DNA of 64,000 nucleotides. Source: Liquidambar formosana. Taxonomy: Eukaryota > Streptophyta > Magnoliopsida > Saxifragales > Altingiaceae. Positions 38,377-50,189 of the stretch are shown piece by piece (the first letter of the stretch is position 1; each line of letters starts with the position of its first letter). The notes beneath the pieces were generated by a model. That model was given only the letters and a program-made list of their open reading frames with translations. It was not told the DNA's origin and ran no database searches. The position numbers and the translations under genes are program-made. The stretch lies in assembly GCA_039720395.1 (NCBI GenBank), contig CM077833.1, forward strand, positions 21,339,771 through 21,403,770. The letters are read 5' to 3'.

Positions 38377-39031
38377 CTCTTCTTCTTCTTCCCGTCGGCA
38401 ACCTTCTTTTTTTTCTTTCCTTTTCTTCTCTTCCCTCCCATCGCTGGAAAAAATAGAGGTTTAAAAAAAAAAAAAACTCCCCTTACTGGAAAACATATGG
38501 ATCTAACTAGCAGAGGAAAAAAAAAAAAAAAAAAAAGAAAGAAAGAAGAGATTTGACCCTTCTTCCCTCTCAGTTCATCGCTCATCGCCAGCAATGTTTC
38601 TCCTCTCACCGCTGTCGACAATGTTTCTCCTCTCGACACTGCCACCGGTGTTTCTCTTTTCATCACTCACTGTGAAACTCACCACACAAGTTCCATCGGT
38701 CAAATTTGCAAACTCACCTCGCCTCTCTTAGATCTACAAACTCTCATAGCCAAAATCGTTCCTCACTGCCCGTCAAACTAGTGCGGTTCCCTCTCATTGT
38801 CGGCGAAAGGTAATCTCACCGGTCATCCTTCCTCGCCGTCGCCGTCGCCTTTCCTCACTGGTGGGTTCTTTCAGATCCTTGTGTGGGTGAGAGGGGTGAG
38901 TGAGAAGGGTTAGAGGTTATTAGGAATGAGAGATATTTTAGTCTTTTAGTGGGGTGGGTATGTAAATTTGGGGGGTGGGGAAATCAGGCGGGGGTAAGAA
39001 ATAATTTTGGGGGGTTGCAATAGCCGCTCCC
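37973..39031. mobile_element. MULE-like element with GGCTATTGCAAC inverted ends (1059 bp)
   Basis: The first and last 22 bp (37973-37994 and 39010-39031) are inverted copies of each other with one mismatch, containing CGGCTATTGCAACCCCC. The next 30 bp also correspond loosely. I could not find a flanking 9-bp duplication. A second element with related ends and a clear duplication is at 56920-57329. The interior holds long pyrimidine tracts and two diverged copies of a unit with tagccctcyyct and ccgtcggca, then CG-rich sequence at 38580-38880 that could be captured from elsewhere. Confidence 0.7.
38131..38460. repeat. Pyrimidine-rich degenerate repeats with a long T tract
   Basis: Alternating TTCTTC/CTTTCTTT stretches include a run of about 38 T at 38339-38376. 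They produce long artefactual Lys-rich frames on the minus strand. Confidence 0.85.
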
Positions 39032-39881
39032 GTATCTTACAAGGAAGAAATATTTGTAAAAAATAAAAAATGAAATTTTTTTGAAATTTTTGTAAATTTA
39101 ATTGTTTAACTTTGAATTACCTCACTTAAACAAGTTGAATTTTGGATACAATTGTTTGAACATAGATAAAGCCCACCATATTCCACTTATTTAGCCAAAG
39201 CTAATTGAACTACTCAAACGCTAAACCCAAAATTTGATTTGTGATTGATTTAAACGTTCACTCATTGTGTTTGGAATGAATAGATTTGAGGGAAATAAAA
39301 ATGAATTAAATTCTAATCTCCAATTTCAATATATGGAATGAAAAGATATTTAAAGAGATAAATTAGAAAAGATTTAATGATATTTCAATATATGTTTTAA
39401 AATCTAATGCAAGTGAGTGGAATTTCAACGGATTAGAATTCATTAAAAGAATTCTAAAAGGAATAAGCGGTCATATTGATTTTCTTCATTTTAGATTTTC
39501 TCCATACCAAATAAAATAAAAGAAAAATAAATTTCATTTTTAATCTTTCCCTTTCTTCACAATTAAGTAAAAATGAAATACATGCATATAACTAATTCTT
39601 TTTTATTTATTTGGACAAGTGGCGGACTATCAGTGGGAGGTGAGGAGTAGCTCTGCATCCGGGGTGGAGGCAAAATATTTTCCGGGTGAGAGGTATACAG
39701 AACGACAGAACCTCTATGGCAAAAGAATCAGAGACTGGGTCTTGACCAATAAAAAAAGAATCAGAGACAAAAACCCCGAAATATAAGACCCTACCCAAGA
39801 GGGGCAAACCAAAATCCTCCGAATCACTGCTTGTTTTCCCTCCGTTTTCTCTTTTTCTTTCCCGGGAGAAAGTAGCGTTTG
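39032..39881. other. Upstream region of the CCR4 gene
   Basis: AT-rich sequence to about 39600, then sequence resembling the gtggcgga repeat family (39620-39690), then the likely promoter and leader of the CCR4 gene. No coding exon is seen. Confidence 0.45.
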
Positions 39882-39935
39882 ATGGGTCTTGGTAGTTCCA
39901 ATGGGTTTTCAAGACTCCGAAAGCATGAAATGTGA
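39882..39935 (+). other. Overlapping upstream ORF at the CCR4 start
   Basis: An ATG at 39882 opens a 17-codon frame that ends with TGA at 39933-39935. It overlaps both candidate start codons of the CCR4 gene (39901 and 39925) in another frame, so it could reduce initiation there if the transcript begins upstream. Confidence 0.5.
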
Positions 39936-40534
39936 AGTGGGAGTGACTCTGCCCTATAACACTCCCGTCGTAGGTTGCGAGATCAACCCCAACGTTCGAG
40001 TCAAATGTTTCGACTCGCTCGAAGCCCCTCCACATTCCCTCATTTTCAACTGGTCAGTCTCCTTCATATCATCACTATCTTGTCGTCTTCACCCTTTTTA
40101 CTGGTTCTTGTTTTCTTCACTGTGAATTTTGTACCCACATTAGCATTTAAATTTTCTTTTCCTACTTCATTATACACACATACATATAAGAGGGCGATTC
40201 AATTTTCTAAAGATTAGGGAAGAAATGGAGAGTTTGATGATGCATTTGGTTTTTACCACATCAAAGTAGGAGGAAGGATTTGTATTGAAGGGTATAGTAC
40301 CCACTGAAACAATATTTATTTATTTATTTCGGTGGTAGAAATAAGGGTGTGTTTGATGCTGTTCTTTGAGGGGGTTAGCAAAATTCTTGGGAGGCCCCAA
40401 ATTTCTTATTTAAATCCCACTTTCTCTTTTTTCAACAAGTTGAGACCTCACAACCTCACATCATCTTGTGCCTTTGAGATTTAGTTCAAGTTTCTGAAAA
40501 GCATTCAAAACAAAGATGCTACTGTGTTCCACAG

Positions 40535-40565
<31 letters not shown>

Positions 40566-43500
40566 CGCGCACACACACACACACACACTAACGGGCATGC
40601 AAATTAAGCAATCCGAAAGTTCATTGGTCTACTTATCAGTATAAATAACATTATGTGTTCTTGTTTCTGTTCCTCGTACCAGAGACACTTACAAGAAATC
40701 TTTTATGGAAACATGTTGTTGTGTACTTGTGTTAAGATGGCTCAACTCTGGTAGGGTAGGACCTATTGCATCATGGGTTGCCTGTTAAGAACTCTGCAAC
40801 TGATGCTTATTTGCTCATTTCTTCTTGAGCTTGGATGACATTAATTCTGTGATTCTTCCATGAACAGGTTCCGAGAGCAGACTAATTGTTCTGTACATCA
40901 TGTTGAGGTAGCCACTGTTCAGTGTATATCTTGTGTGACTTTAAAATTACCTGTCAAGGAGAGTTATCATTGCTCTACAAAGTGCTTCTCAGATGCTTGG
41001 AAGAGCCACCTCGCACGTCATCGCCACGCAGCTGAAACTGTCAGTAAGACTTCAAACGGTGATGGCCAGGCATTGGGAAAGCTTAGGAGTTGTGGCTCTT
41101 GGCCTGCCTTTGGTTATACCTCATTATTTGGTGAGTGTTCTGTAGTGGTGGAACGAGAAGGGAAAGCATGGGTTAAGGTGGGCTCTTCAAAGACATATGT
41201 ACCCTCAATGGATGATTTTGGTCTTAGTTTGAGGCTGGAATCTGTAGCTGTAGACTGTTCACTGGGCATTCCTTTGTCTCCAGTAAATATCAAAGTGACC
41301 GATCCGGTAATTATTGCTCCTGCCTCTCGCCCTCGTTGTATGATCCAAATTGATCGTCTGAAGAAATCTAGGAATTTCAATTTTGAAGCCCAATTTTCTA
41401 ATGCTGGGACATTTAGTGTGCTATCCTATAATATCCTTTCCGATCTGTATGCTAGGGGGGGTATGTACAGTTACTGCCCTGCATGGGCTCTTGCATGGGA
41501 ATACCGCCGGCATAATTTGCTCCAGGAGATCATTGGATATGATGCAGATATCCTTTGTCTTCAGGAGGTGAAGTATTTTTCTGTTTACCTGAATATATTT
41601 TTCCTGTAATGTCTAATGTAATCGTGTGCCTGGTAGTCCCATACTTCCATGTGCCACTTTCTTAACTTGCATTATGTTCACTGTTGGTTGGGCAGGTACA
41701 GAGTGATCATTTTGAGAATTTCTTTAAACCTGAGCTGACAAAATGTGGCTACTCAGTTGTTTATAAGAAAAAAACTAAAGAGGTATGGTTTTACAACGTA
41801 GTGTTATGCTAATAATGATGCAGTTGTATGAACTGTTTCCTCTACTCTTGACTGGGAGTTCTGTAAACTTTTCCTACATATAGTATAGTATGTATGTAGT
41901 AAATGAGTAATGGAGGATGTTTTGTGATTTGAACAGGGATTTGTATGAGCTTTATAAATCCAATCTTCGTGTGTGCTATTCATTGTTGAGCAAACTTATG
42001 GACATGATTCAAAGTGTTTGTACAAATTAGCATATTGGTGATTTGAAATTTAGGAAAATATATATGTATTGGTTCTTATACAACCTTTTTAAAATTAATG
42101 TAGTCAAGTTAGAATTTCTTTTGAACTCAACTTAAAATGTTCTTTAATCCAACTATAAGCTAAGAGGCTAAAAGTATGTGAGATAAGACAGAAGCGGGCT
42201 TGTAACCATTATATGGCATATGATCTTTTTTTTTTTTTTTTTTTGATAAATAACAATGATCTTGTAGTTTTATGTACAGATTGAAAAATTGTGATAGATC
42301 TTTCACTCATCTCTTTATTGTATAGTTGCTCTTTTCTACAATGTTCTTATTTTTGCTTGTATCCCTTTTCTTTATGAACCTCGAACAAGCCATATTTAGG
42401 TTTGCTCTATTACATCTTTTTTTATTTATATATACTATAAAAAAAAATTATTGTTTATATATTTCAAGATTTGCCATTAAAAAGAAAAATTTATGTTCTT
42501 TATGTGGTTGCTTCATTTTGAGACTAAATATTGCTATAAATAAACTTGTTACGTTTAGATATGTTTTGAAATCTATTGTTTGCCACTTTCCTGAAATATT
42601 TTTTTGATATCTATTAAGCCATGTTTCATGATTCTGATTTAATGCAAGAAAGATTTAGCATGTTAGATTGTGCTAGATCACCTCTTTTTATTATCATTTG
42701 CACATTCCTCTTAATTTGTGTGTACTCATCCTAATATCATCATCAAATCCCAATTTGCACCCATATTTATTTTTCTGGACCTTTAGCAACACATCTTTGT
42801 GTTATGTTGTTGGGCGAAGTGACTTCTCATTCATTTAACCACATCGGTGAAAATTGAAGGATAAACTTTGAGTTTGAACTAAGCTTGTTTACTTGTGTAT
42901 ATCAAGAGTAATTTTGTAGGCTTTCTTGCAGGTGTATACGGCTAACCAGTACATAATTGATGGGTGTGCTATATTTTACCGCCTGTGATCGATTCAAAGA
43001 AATTATTAGATATGAGGTGAAAAAACTTATTTTGTTTGCCTATTACCAATTTTGTAAATGGAGTTCACTGATTATGCTGTAATTGTTGTAGCTTGAGTTT
43101 GATAAAACAGCAATGTCAATTGTTGATGCATTGGAGCCAGGTGAGAGAGCTCGAGGTAGCATTCGCCTGATGAAGGTATTTATCTTCTATATAGTCCTCT
43201 TTCTGCTCTTAAATTTGGTTTCCCTAAACTCCCTTTTAATGTCCTGTCCTAATACAGTTTTCATTCTGTTTGGTTTTGCAGGACAATGTTGCACTTGTCG
43301 TGATATTAGACACAGTGGATAATGGCAGTATTCATGATGTCTTTCAGTCTAGAATTTGTGTGGTACTGTATGCTTTTGAACTCGTAGAGCTTTATTTTGC
43401 TAAGCAAGCTTCTAGGAGCACTGACATAATCATGCTTTATACCCTTAGGCAAACACTCATATACATGCCAATTCGAACTTTCCAGATGTGAAATTGTGTC

Positions 43501-46500
43501 AGGTGCGTTATGATATGGGTGGAGCTTTGCATTCATTTTTATAAGAAAAATAAAATTATTTGACTATCTCCTTCTGTGACCTAAGGTTGCAGACCTTATC
43601 AATGGACTAGAGAAAATTACCCAATTACAGATTCCTCTTTTGATTTGTGGGGATATGAACTCTCTTCCCGGCAGGTTAGGCCTCTGTTGTATTATGAATG
43701 TAGTTTATGTTGAGTTACAAGTCTGTTTTTGTCGGCAACATAATGAAAAACAAAAACTGAAATGATCACCCTGTTCACCTTAAAGTAATTTAAATCCACC
43801 TTAAAGTAATTTAAATCTGTATTTTCTTGGCACTTTGAGATATTTGAGGAATTAGTGTATACTTTGATTCGTTTATTATGATTTTATTTTCGTGGTTGAC
43901 TATTTTCATTTATGTCATTTATTCCTTTGATAGCTATCACAGGATTTTTTAATGTTTTATTTTTTTTATATACAAAAAGTACAAGTTTTTCTTTGATAAG
44001 TAGAAATACTTGTAATTTTTGTAGATTCTTTGAAGCTATAGTTAGGGGCTTATGGCTAGTGCTTGTTTATGTTTTATATTCTTGGGCTAAGCCCTTTTGG
44101 TTTTAATACAAATTTATTTCAGAAAAAAATGAAAAAGAAAAAGGAAAGATAAGGAGAAAAACCACCTGTGTACAAGAACTGCTTCAGAACCCTCTTTACC
44201 CAATAAGCCAATTATTATTTTTTTCCCTTTATTCTTTGCAAATTTAAGAACATAATTCTGCGAAATTGAAAAAAAGTGATGAAATCAAAAAATTTTAACG
44301 TGTATTCGATCTTTAGGGAAGCTAAGAAAATGTGCTGGGCTTGATTTTCATAGAAAAGTTGGGTGACCATTGATGAATCGCACCTCTTGAAGTCCATTTG
44401 TTATTCACTGAGCATTAAGCTTTAGGACCTATGGTGCTCTCAAGTGCTCCCAACTCCCTCTCATTGAACATTGGTTTGATTTCAGGTAATGATGTTTCTG
44501 AATCAGTTGGCATATAGACCTGAAACTAGTTTTCTTGACATGGAAATGAATTACGAGTCCTTTTTTTGTTGTTGTTGCTGTTGTTGCTTTATAGGCCCAT
44601 GAAGTGGCCAAGTATGCCCTCCACTAGAATCTGTAGAGGAATGGGAATTAATGCTCTGTTATGGCTAGAACTGGTTCTGTCATCTGATGGAGGCTGTTAG
44701 GAGGTTCTTTTATCTACAAAACTTCTTTTATCTTTGGGTGTTGAGGGGAGAAGAGGGGGGGGGGGGGAGGGGGGAGGGGGACTGTTGCCCCATGTTGTTG
44801 TACCAGATAACATCCTTCCTTTCTTTATCTTACAGCCATCTCTAAAATGATACATATGTTTTCAATTCTCTTTAATTGATTTAATTTCTGGTGTTCATAA
44901 AAGCTTAAGGCTATGTTATGTGCAATATTCCTGAATTATTTATGCTTGCAATATATTTATGAAAATCTGCTTTTGTGGTTCAACATTGCAGTGATCCTCA
45001 TAATTTTCTAGTTACTGGCAGACTTAATCCTATTCATAGGGAGACAAGTCAGACAACTGACCCATTGGATATATATCAACATCTGAAGCTTCATCATTCA
45101 ATGCCTTTGGTAAGGCCTTTTCCTCAAAGGATGAAAACTTCTTATATTTATATCTCTAATGTATGGACGTTTAAAGCAATCTGCTCTTATCTTTCTTATT
45201 TTAAGTAGATCTAGGAAGTTTTCACAACACAGCTTTAGTATGCATGATTGTAGTTTTCGGCATCTTTTTATTTTCAAAAGAATACCATGATAAAAGTTTA
45301 GTTATTTACATTTGTCTTTTTCTCCATTTATGCTTATTATGGGGAAATGTTAAGTAATTGAAGACATGTTGTGTAATGTTTGCTTTCAAACTTTATTGGT
45401 TTCTTTATTTGTGAGTTTAAAAAATTTGATAATAGGCACAAGAACATCTTCTTACCACTACTATGACTACTATCATTATACTCATCATCTCATGCTGGAG
45501 GGATTCTTTTCCAGGTGAGCGCATATTCATCTTTACTCCAGTCAGGGAGGGTTGAGGAACGAGAAAGGAGGAAGATGAACTCTCAAACTAAGGAGCCTCT
45601 ATTCACGAACTTTAAACCAGCATTCTCGGGAACCTTAGATTATATTTTCTACACAGGTACTTAAGATATTATTTCTGTGTTGTTACCATTCATCAAGTTA
45701 TTGACCTAGCATAATTTCAAATTTTGCTTTGATTTGACGATTGCATTCTTAGTAATGTGACATTGTAATTTGCCCTTAGTAGTCGTGAATCCAGCGATAC
45801 TGGTGAAAAGGCACATGCAATGCACCTGCTTAAAGTGAAGCATTTATTCTTATCTGTATTATTACATAAAAATCAGGCATTTTTTTAAGTTGGCTTAGTT
45901 CTTTCCTCAAATGCGTACCCCGTCAAGGTTTATTCTTTTCTTGTTAATAAATCAAATCATGGTTGTGTCATAACATTTAAGCATAAACTACTCACTAATT
46001 CAGAAGTCTATTTTCCTCATTTCTTCAGTTACTGATCACATATTGCCCTGTGAATTGGTGCTGTGATCTTGGCATGATGTAGTTGGTACCTACAAGCACC
46101 TATGTTATTCTTTTGAACAAAAAGTTAATTGCAGAGATTGGCTCTCCTTGAAAATTAAATGTAGAGCCAACTACATTGGTGCCTCAGGCAAGTGGAGAGT
46201 TGCTCTTCGTTTTGGGAATGATGATTGGATGTGTTTAATTTATATGGCTGACTGGTGATTACTGGAGATTCCCATGATTTGGTTTATTGCAAATGAAATA
46301 GCAAACTTTTACAGTGGAACTTGGGGAAAGGACTGTGGCTTGGCTTTAAGCATGTCTTGCATTTTTGTTCATATAGATTATGAATTTATGGCTCATCTTG
46401 CTGACTTACCTGATTCAAGTGCTTGCTTCCTTTTTTTTTTTTCTTTTTGGTAAACAAGTGCTTGCTTCTTGTCGCTCCTATGGTATTGTTAATTTTTATC

Positions 46501-47917
46501 TTTACACTAGTCTTGATATGTTTGGCTTAGTTTTGGAACCCGCATGTCCATGGTCCTACTTATTTATTTATTTCCGAATATATAATCTTATGTGTTGTAT
46601 TTGAGACTGCTAGAACCTAGAAGTTCAAAATTCCATATAGACCTATTAACCATTATTATTGCTAATGGTTTTCTTCATCACCCTGCTTATGCCAACCTTG
46701 TGGCCGAAGCAGGGAGCTGCTGCCTGTTGGAAGTGGATTACATGTTATGTCCCAGCTTGTATGGTAATATTTATACTGAAATTATGCCTTAATCTCCTAT
46801 GGGTTCAATGAGATTTTCATTACCAAAAATTTACCTAATTGGATGTCATATCATTTTGTGAAGTTTCCCGATCTGGTTCGTTCCCCTTATTTCTTTTCCC
46901 CCATTTTGAATGCCAAATCAACGCATTGGAAAATATGATGAAGGCTATTAGACTGTTTGGAATGCGTTTAGACACCACATAAAAATGAAAGCATTCCTTT
47001 GTGTTTCATGTAGTGCTTATCACTTTGAAAAATTCAAGAATAGACTTTCCAAATTTATGTTTACCATATTTGTGATGACCGTGCATGCACACATGTTAAA
47101 AGATGATTTGTGCCCCAAAGGATGTTGAAAAAAAAATTCCACGTACCATCAAATGCCCCTAAATGTTTGGCATGGAATGTTGAAAGTAAGGTTATTTGTG
47201 TGTTGATATATAGCCCTTCAATGTTTAACCTTTTTAATCTTAGAGGTTGACTCCTCCAATGTGATTCTCAGCCCTTCTGTAACCTTGGACATGGACCCAT
47301 ACTTCAGAGAAGTTGTCCACACCCGGTTGTTTTTGTTGTATTTGAGTAGTGTAAAGTTGAGGTGGCTTACCTTGAATAGAAGTGAGCTTAACCTTGGAAA
47401 CTTAGTGGTCATTCAGTTCCCTCTTAGCTTTTCCCTCGCTTCAGAATTGGATTAAAACTTTCTTTTCCCTTCTTCTCCTTTGTGGGGAAGGTTTCTACAC
47501 CCTGTTGTACTACTTTTACTTCAATTAATATTGTTCGATATTAAAATGATGTGATGGGAAGTATGAATTAAATGTTGGGCTCTGAACCATCTGCATGTAT
47601 GCCACACTTCTGGCTCTGCTTGCTGAAATTTGTTGGGGGAAATTGTTATTTATTTTGTTGGATTGTGTTTAATTATATTGTTCTACAGTGACGTTTCCCT
47701 GCTAAATCTATTATCTTTCCATACAGAGGACAGTTTGAAGGTTGATGGCCTGTTGGAGCTTCTCGACTATGAAAGTGCTGGTACTGGTCTTCCATCACCT
47801 CTATGGTCGTCAGACCATATTGCTCTCATGGCAAAATTCAGCTTTAAGCCACCTTTCGGCCAGGGACTGTACTCATCACTTCCTCCGAACCCATGGCAGC
47901 ATGCAGCACCCAAGTAG
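39901..47917 (+). CDS. CCR4: CCR4-type poly(A) deadenylase, reading frame broken in exon 4
   Basis: Eleven exons: 39901-40052, 40868-41567, 41696-41782, 42932-43016, 43092-43175, 43282-43362, 43449-43502, 43586-43674, 44992-45109, 45515-45656 and 47727-47917. Apart from one extra base in exon 4 they encode about 593 aa, like plant CCR4a/CCR4b, the catalytic subunit of the CCR4-NOT deadenylase that shortens mRNA poly(A) tails. Visible parts are the N-terminal PVVGCEI segment, a MYND-like Cys/His cluster at about residues 57-100 (CISC, YHCSTKCF) and the exonuclease-endonuclease-phosphatase domain with SYNILSD (Asn near 239), CLQEVQSDH (Glu 284), ANTH, CGDMNSLPG and a final SSDHIAL. Leu-rich repeats are absent, as in other plant CCR4s. 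The start may instead be 39925, which fits family length better. Because exon 4 is 85 nt instead of 84 and runs into TGA, this copy is a pseudogene, a null allele or a sequence error. Confidence 0.85.
42980..42988 (+). other. Frameshift site in CCR4 exon 4 (one extra base, then TGA)
   Basis: Exon 4 reads DGCAIFYR, then CTG TGA. The family has FxRRDRF here. Dropping one base of CGCCTGTGAT (for instance the T at 42984) restores RRDRF and the phase-0 junction to exon 5 (LEFDKTAMSIVDAL). The donor at 43017 and acceptor at 43091 are normal, and no alternative site nearby repairs the frame. Confidence 0.85.
43675..44991 (+). other. CCR4 intron 8 (1.3 kb)
   Basis: It contains the LINE 3' tail at 44035-44140 and a poly-G tract near 44756-44780. 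No exon is visible inside. Confidence 0.6.
44035..44140 (+). mobile_element. LINE 3' tail in CCR4 intron 8
   Basis: The order gctagtgcttgtttatg, ttcttgggctaagccc, ttttggttttaataca and an A-rich end matches the 3' ends at 12009-12854 and 23500-23605. Confidence 0.65.
45657..47726 (+). other. CCR4 intron 10 (2.07 kb)
   Basis: The longest intron of the CCR4 gene, AT-rich. The short frames inside are not supported by any family similarity that I can see. Confidence 0.55.
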
Positions 47918-49156
47918 CAAATACTTTTTTGTTGAATATCTCGGCTGGATTACTATCAGGTACTTTATATACATGTATGCAATTTTGATATTAAAATTTT
48001 GATATCGGGTGCTTCATTTTTACATGTGGGCCCCCTGCTTGGATATTTCATGACCTAGTTTACTGAACGTGGGAAATTAATGGTGAAAATGACCTCACAA
48101 CTTATTCCTTTATTACTATTGCTCATATCTCACATCGGGAGCCCCAGGGCTGCTGAACGCCGTTTAATTTGTAGGTCTCTCTCTTACTGTGTACTGATCT
48201 GCAGATCCTAAACTCCTGCATTCCTTACAATTCCTGAATTTAGCTATCACATTAGGGCATGCTAGGTAATGACACATTTACCTTAATGATTAATGAAGGC
48301 GTAAATTTAGTTATTCAGCTATGTTCAGTGCTGAAAATTGTGATTTAGAATGGAGGAATGCATGAATTGTAGAGGATCAAATGTGGCTTTCAGCTCTTCT
48401 ATGGCATCGATTAAAACGGTCTCCAAGTTTAGCCCTTTTAGGGGCCAAGAAATAAAGGTTGTAAGATATGGTCCTGGGGACTGACTGTGAGGTCATGTAT
48501 TGACACTAAAGCCGCACATTTAAATCGAATGTGCAACCGTTTTCGGAAGAAACTGCACCACACTTAAATAAAGCCCAGTTGATGGCGTGCCCACACAGGC
48601 AATGGAGAAGTGTTCATGTGACTTCTACTCTTGTACATGACTCAAGCTCGCATTTAAGTGATAATCTGGCCATGGTGCAGTGGAATTGGTTTCTTTTTTG
48701 TGGACGCATGCATGGTCGCATTGGATGGTAACTCATGAATGGAGTTGCTTTGCTGCCTCTTCTTGTGTGTTCTTCCATGCCTGCTATATATTTATAATTG
48801 GGCCGCAGGATCAATAGATATTATTGGGATTATTTGATTTGAATGATCCCATTGAATACATTAGATTCGTTTAAAATCAGGCCAGTTGAATGATCTTTGA
48901 CTATTTGATTAATTTGATTTTTAATCAAATTGTTTGAATAGTGATGAGACTTTTGATGTGATCGTTAACCATTTAATTAATTTGACTATAAGCAAATTGT
49001 TTGAACAGTTTATAAAAGAGTTGATCTATCAAGGACAAGACACACTAGCTTAGTGGGACTTGTCGTCTGATGTGGCCTAGTTATACAAAAAAATGGCCGT
49101 GAAAGAGAGCACAAAGGAGAAAGCATTGTAACTCATGGAGATCCAAGGAGTACTTA
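47918..49156. other. CCR4 3' flank and intergenic DNA
   Basis: Probably 3' UTR first, then intergenic sequence. It includes palindromic AT-rich sequence near 48890-49000 (tttgattaatttgatttttaatcaaat). No gene is seen. Confidence 0.5.
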
Positions 49157-49504
49157 GGGCATCTGCAATGATTCTGGCTATTTTGCCTAAACCAAAGTTA
49201 TATTTTAGTTGGTTATAATACCAATAAGCTAAAATATTTTAGTTGACTTGACCATGATTTTTCTTACCAAGAAAAAAATAAAAAATATGAGTGGATCACA
49301 CGTTCTTTAGCTCTTGCAAAATCTCAATTCTTGATTCAAATATGGCTCAAGCAATAGCTAGAGTTAAGTCATAATTAGGAAAATGGCTCAAGCAATAGCT
49401 AGAGTTAAGTCATAATTAAGAAAATGGCTGACCCTTTTTAAAGATTGAATTAAAATTTAACTTTGAATAGAATAATGGCCATGGCCGACCTTTGGAAATA
49501 CTCT
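49157..49504. mobile_element. Possible Tourist-like MITE (348 bp)
   Basis: TTA lies on both sides (49154-49156 and 49505-49507). The left end GGGCATCTGCAATGATTCT and the right end read inward, AGAGTATTTCCAAAGGT, are diverged inverted repeats of the GAGCATCTCCAA type. A 41-bp unit is duplicated inside (from 49342 and 49383, with a third partial copy at 49424). Confidence 0.45.
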
Positions 49505-49774
49505 TTAGGAGTTTGGTCTCGACTTAGTACAACAATTCCCTGGAACTTTTACTGTAAAATATCATTCTTTTGCAATCACCTGAGAGAATTGAGTGCATGG
49601 GAGGGGGTGTGGGAGTGGGGATGTTAATAAATTAATCCCCAAAGAGGTTCACAATGTTTCATGCATCGGATGATTCATGATTATTGGATCATGTCAATCA
49701 TGCTACGTTGATCATGCACCGTTTATCTATATGAGCTAATTATCATCTAATCAAATAAAATTTTATGATGAAAC

Positions 49775-49775
<1 letters not shown>

Positions 49776-49805
<30 letters not shown>
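49776..49805. repeat. (GA)n microsatellite
   Basis: An uninterrupted GA run downstream of the WW-domain gene. Confidence 0.95.
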
Positions 49806-49810
<5 letters not shown>

Positions 49811-50189
49811 TGCATGAAGGTATACACACATGCGCCTGAAGCTGGGGTATGAAGTGATAATATGAGTTTGTAAATCCTCGAAAGAAACACCATCTAGGTC
49901 CCATCATGAGAGAAACATAACCAATTTCGCACCATGAGATGGACCAACCCCATTCACCACACAAGCAAATCAAAATCAAGAGCCTACTTATATCTATATA
50001 CATTTAATAAGTTTCTCTCTCTGTCCTTCTATTTTTCCTCTTTTTACCAGCCCTTTTCTTTGTTCTTTCATGTTTTTTTTTTCTCACGAGAAAGTGGAAG
50101 AGGGATGAAACCAACTGAGACCAACTGTGGCATATTTTGATAGTGGATGTCAATATAAACTTGAAACATTAGGCCTTATATAACCTTTA

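Noticed and set aside
38039..38666. Long Lys/Arg-rich frames on the minus strand (up to 199 codons)
   Set aside because: They are translations of poly-pyrimidine repeats inside a transposon-like element. Composition and lack of any fold or family argue against a gene.
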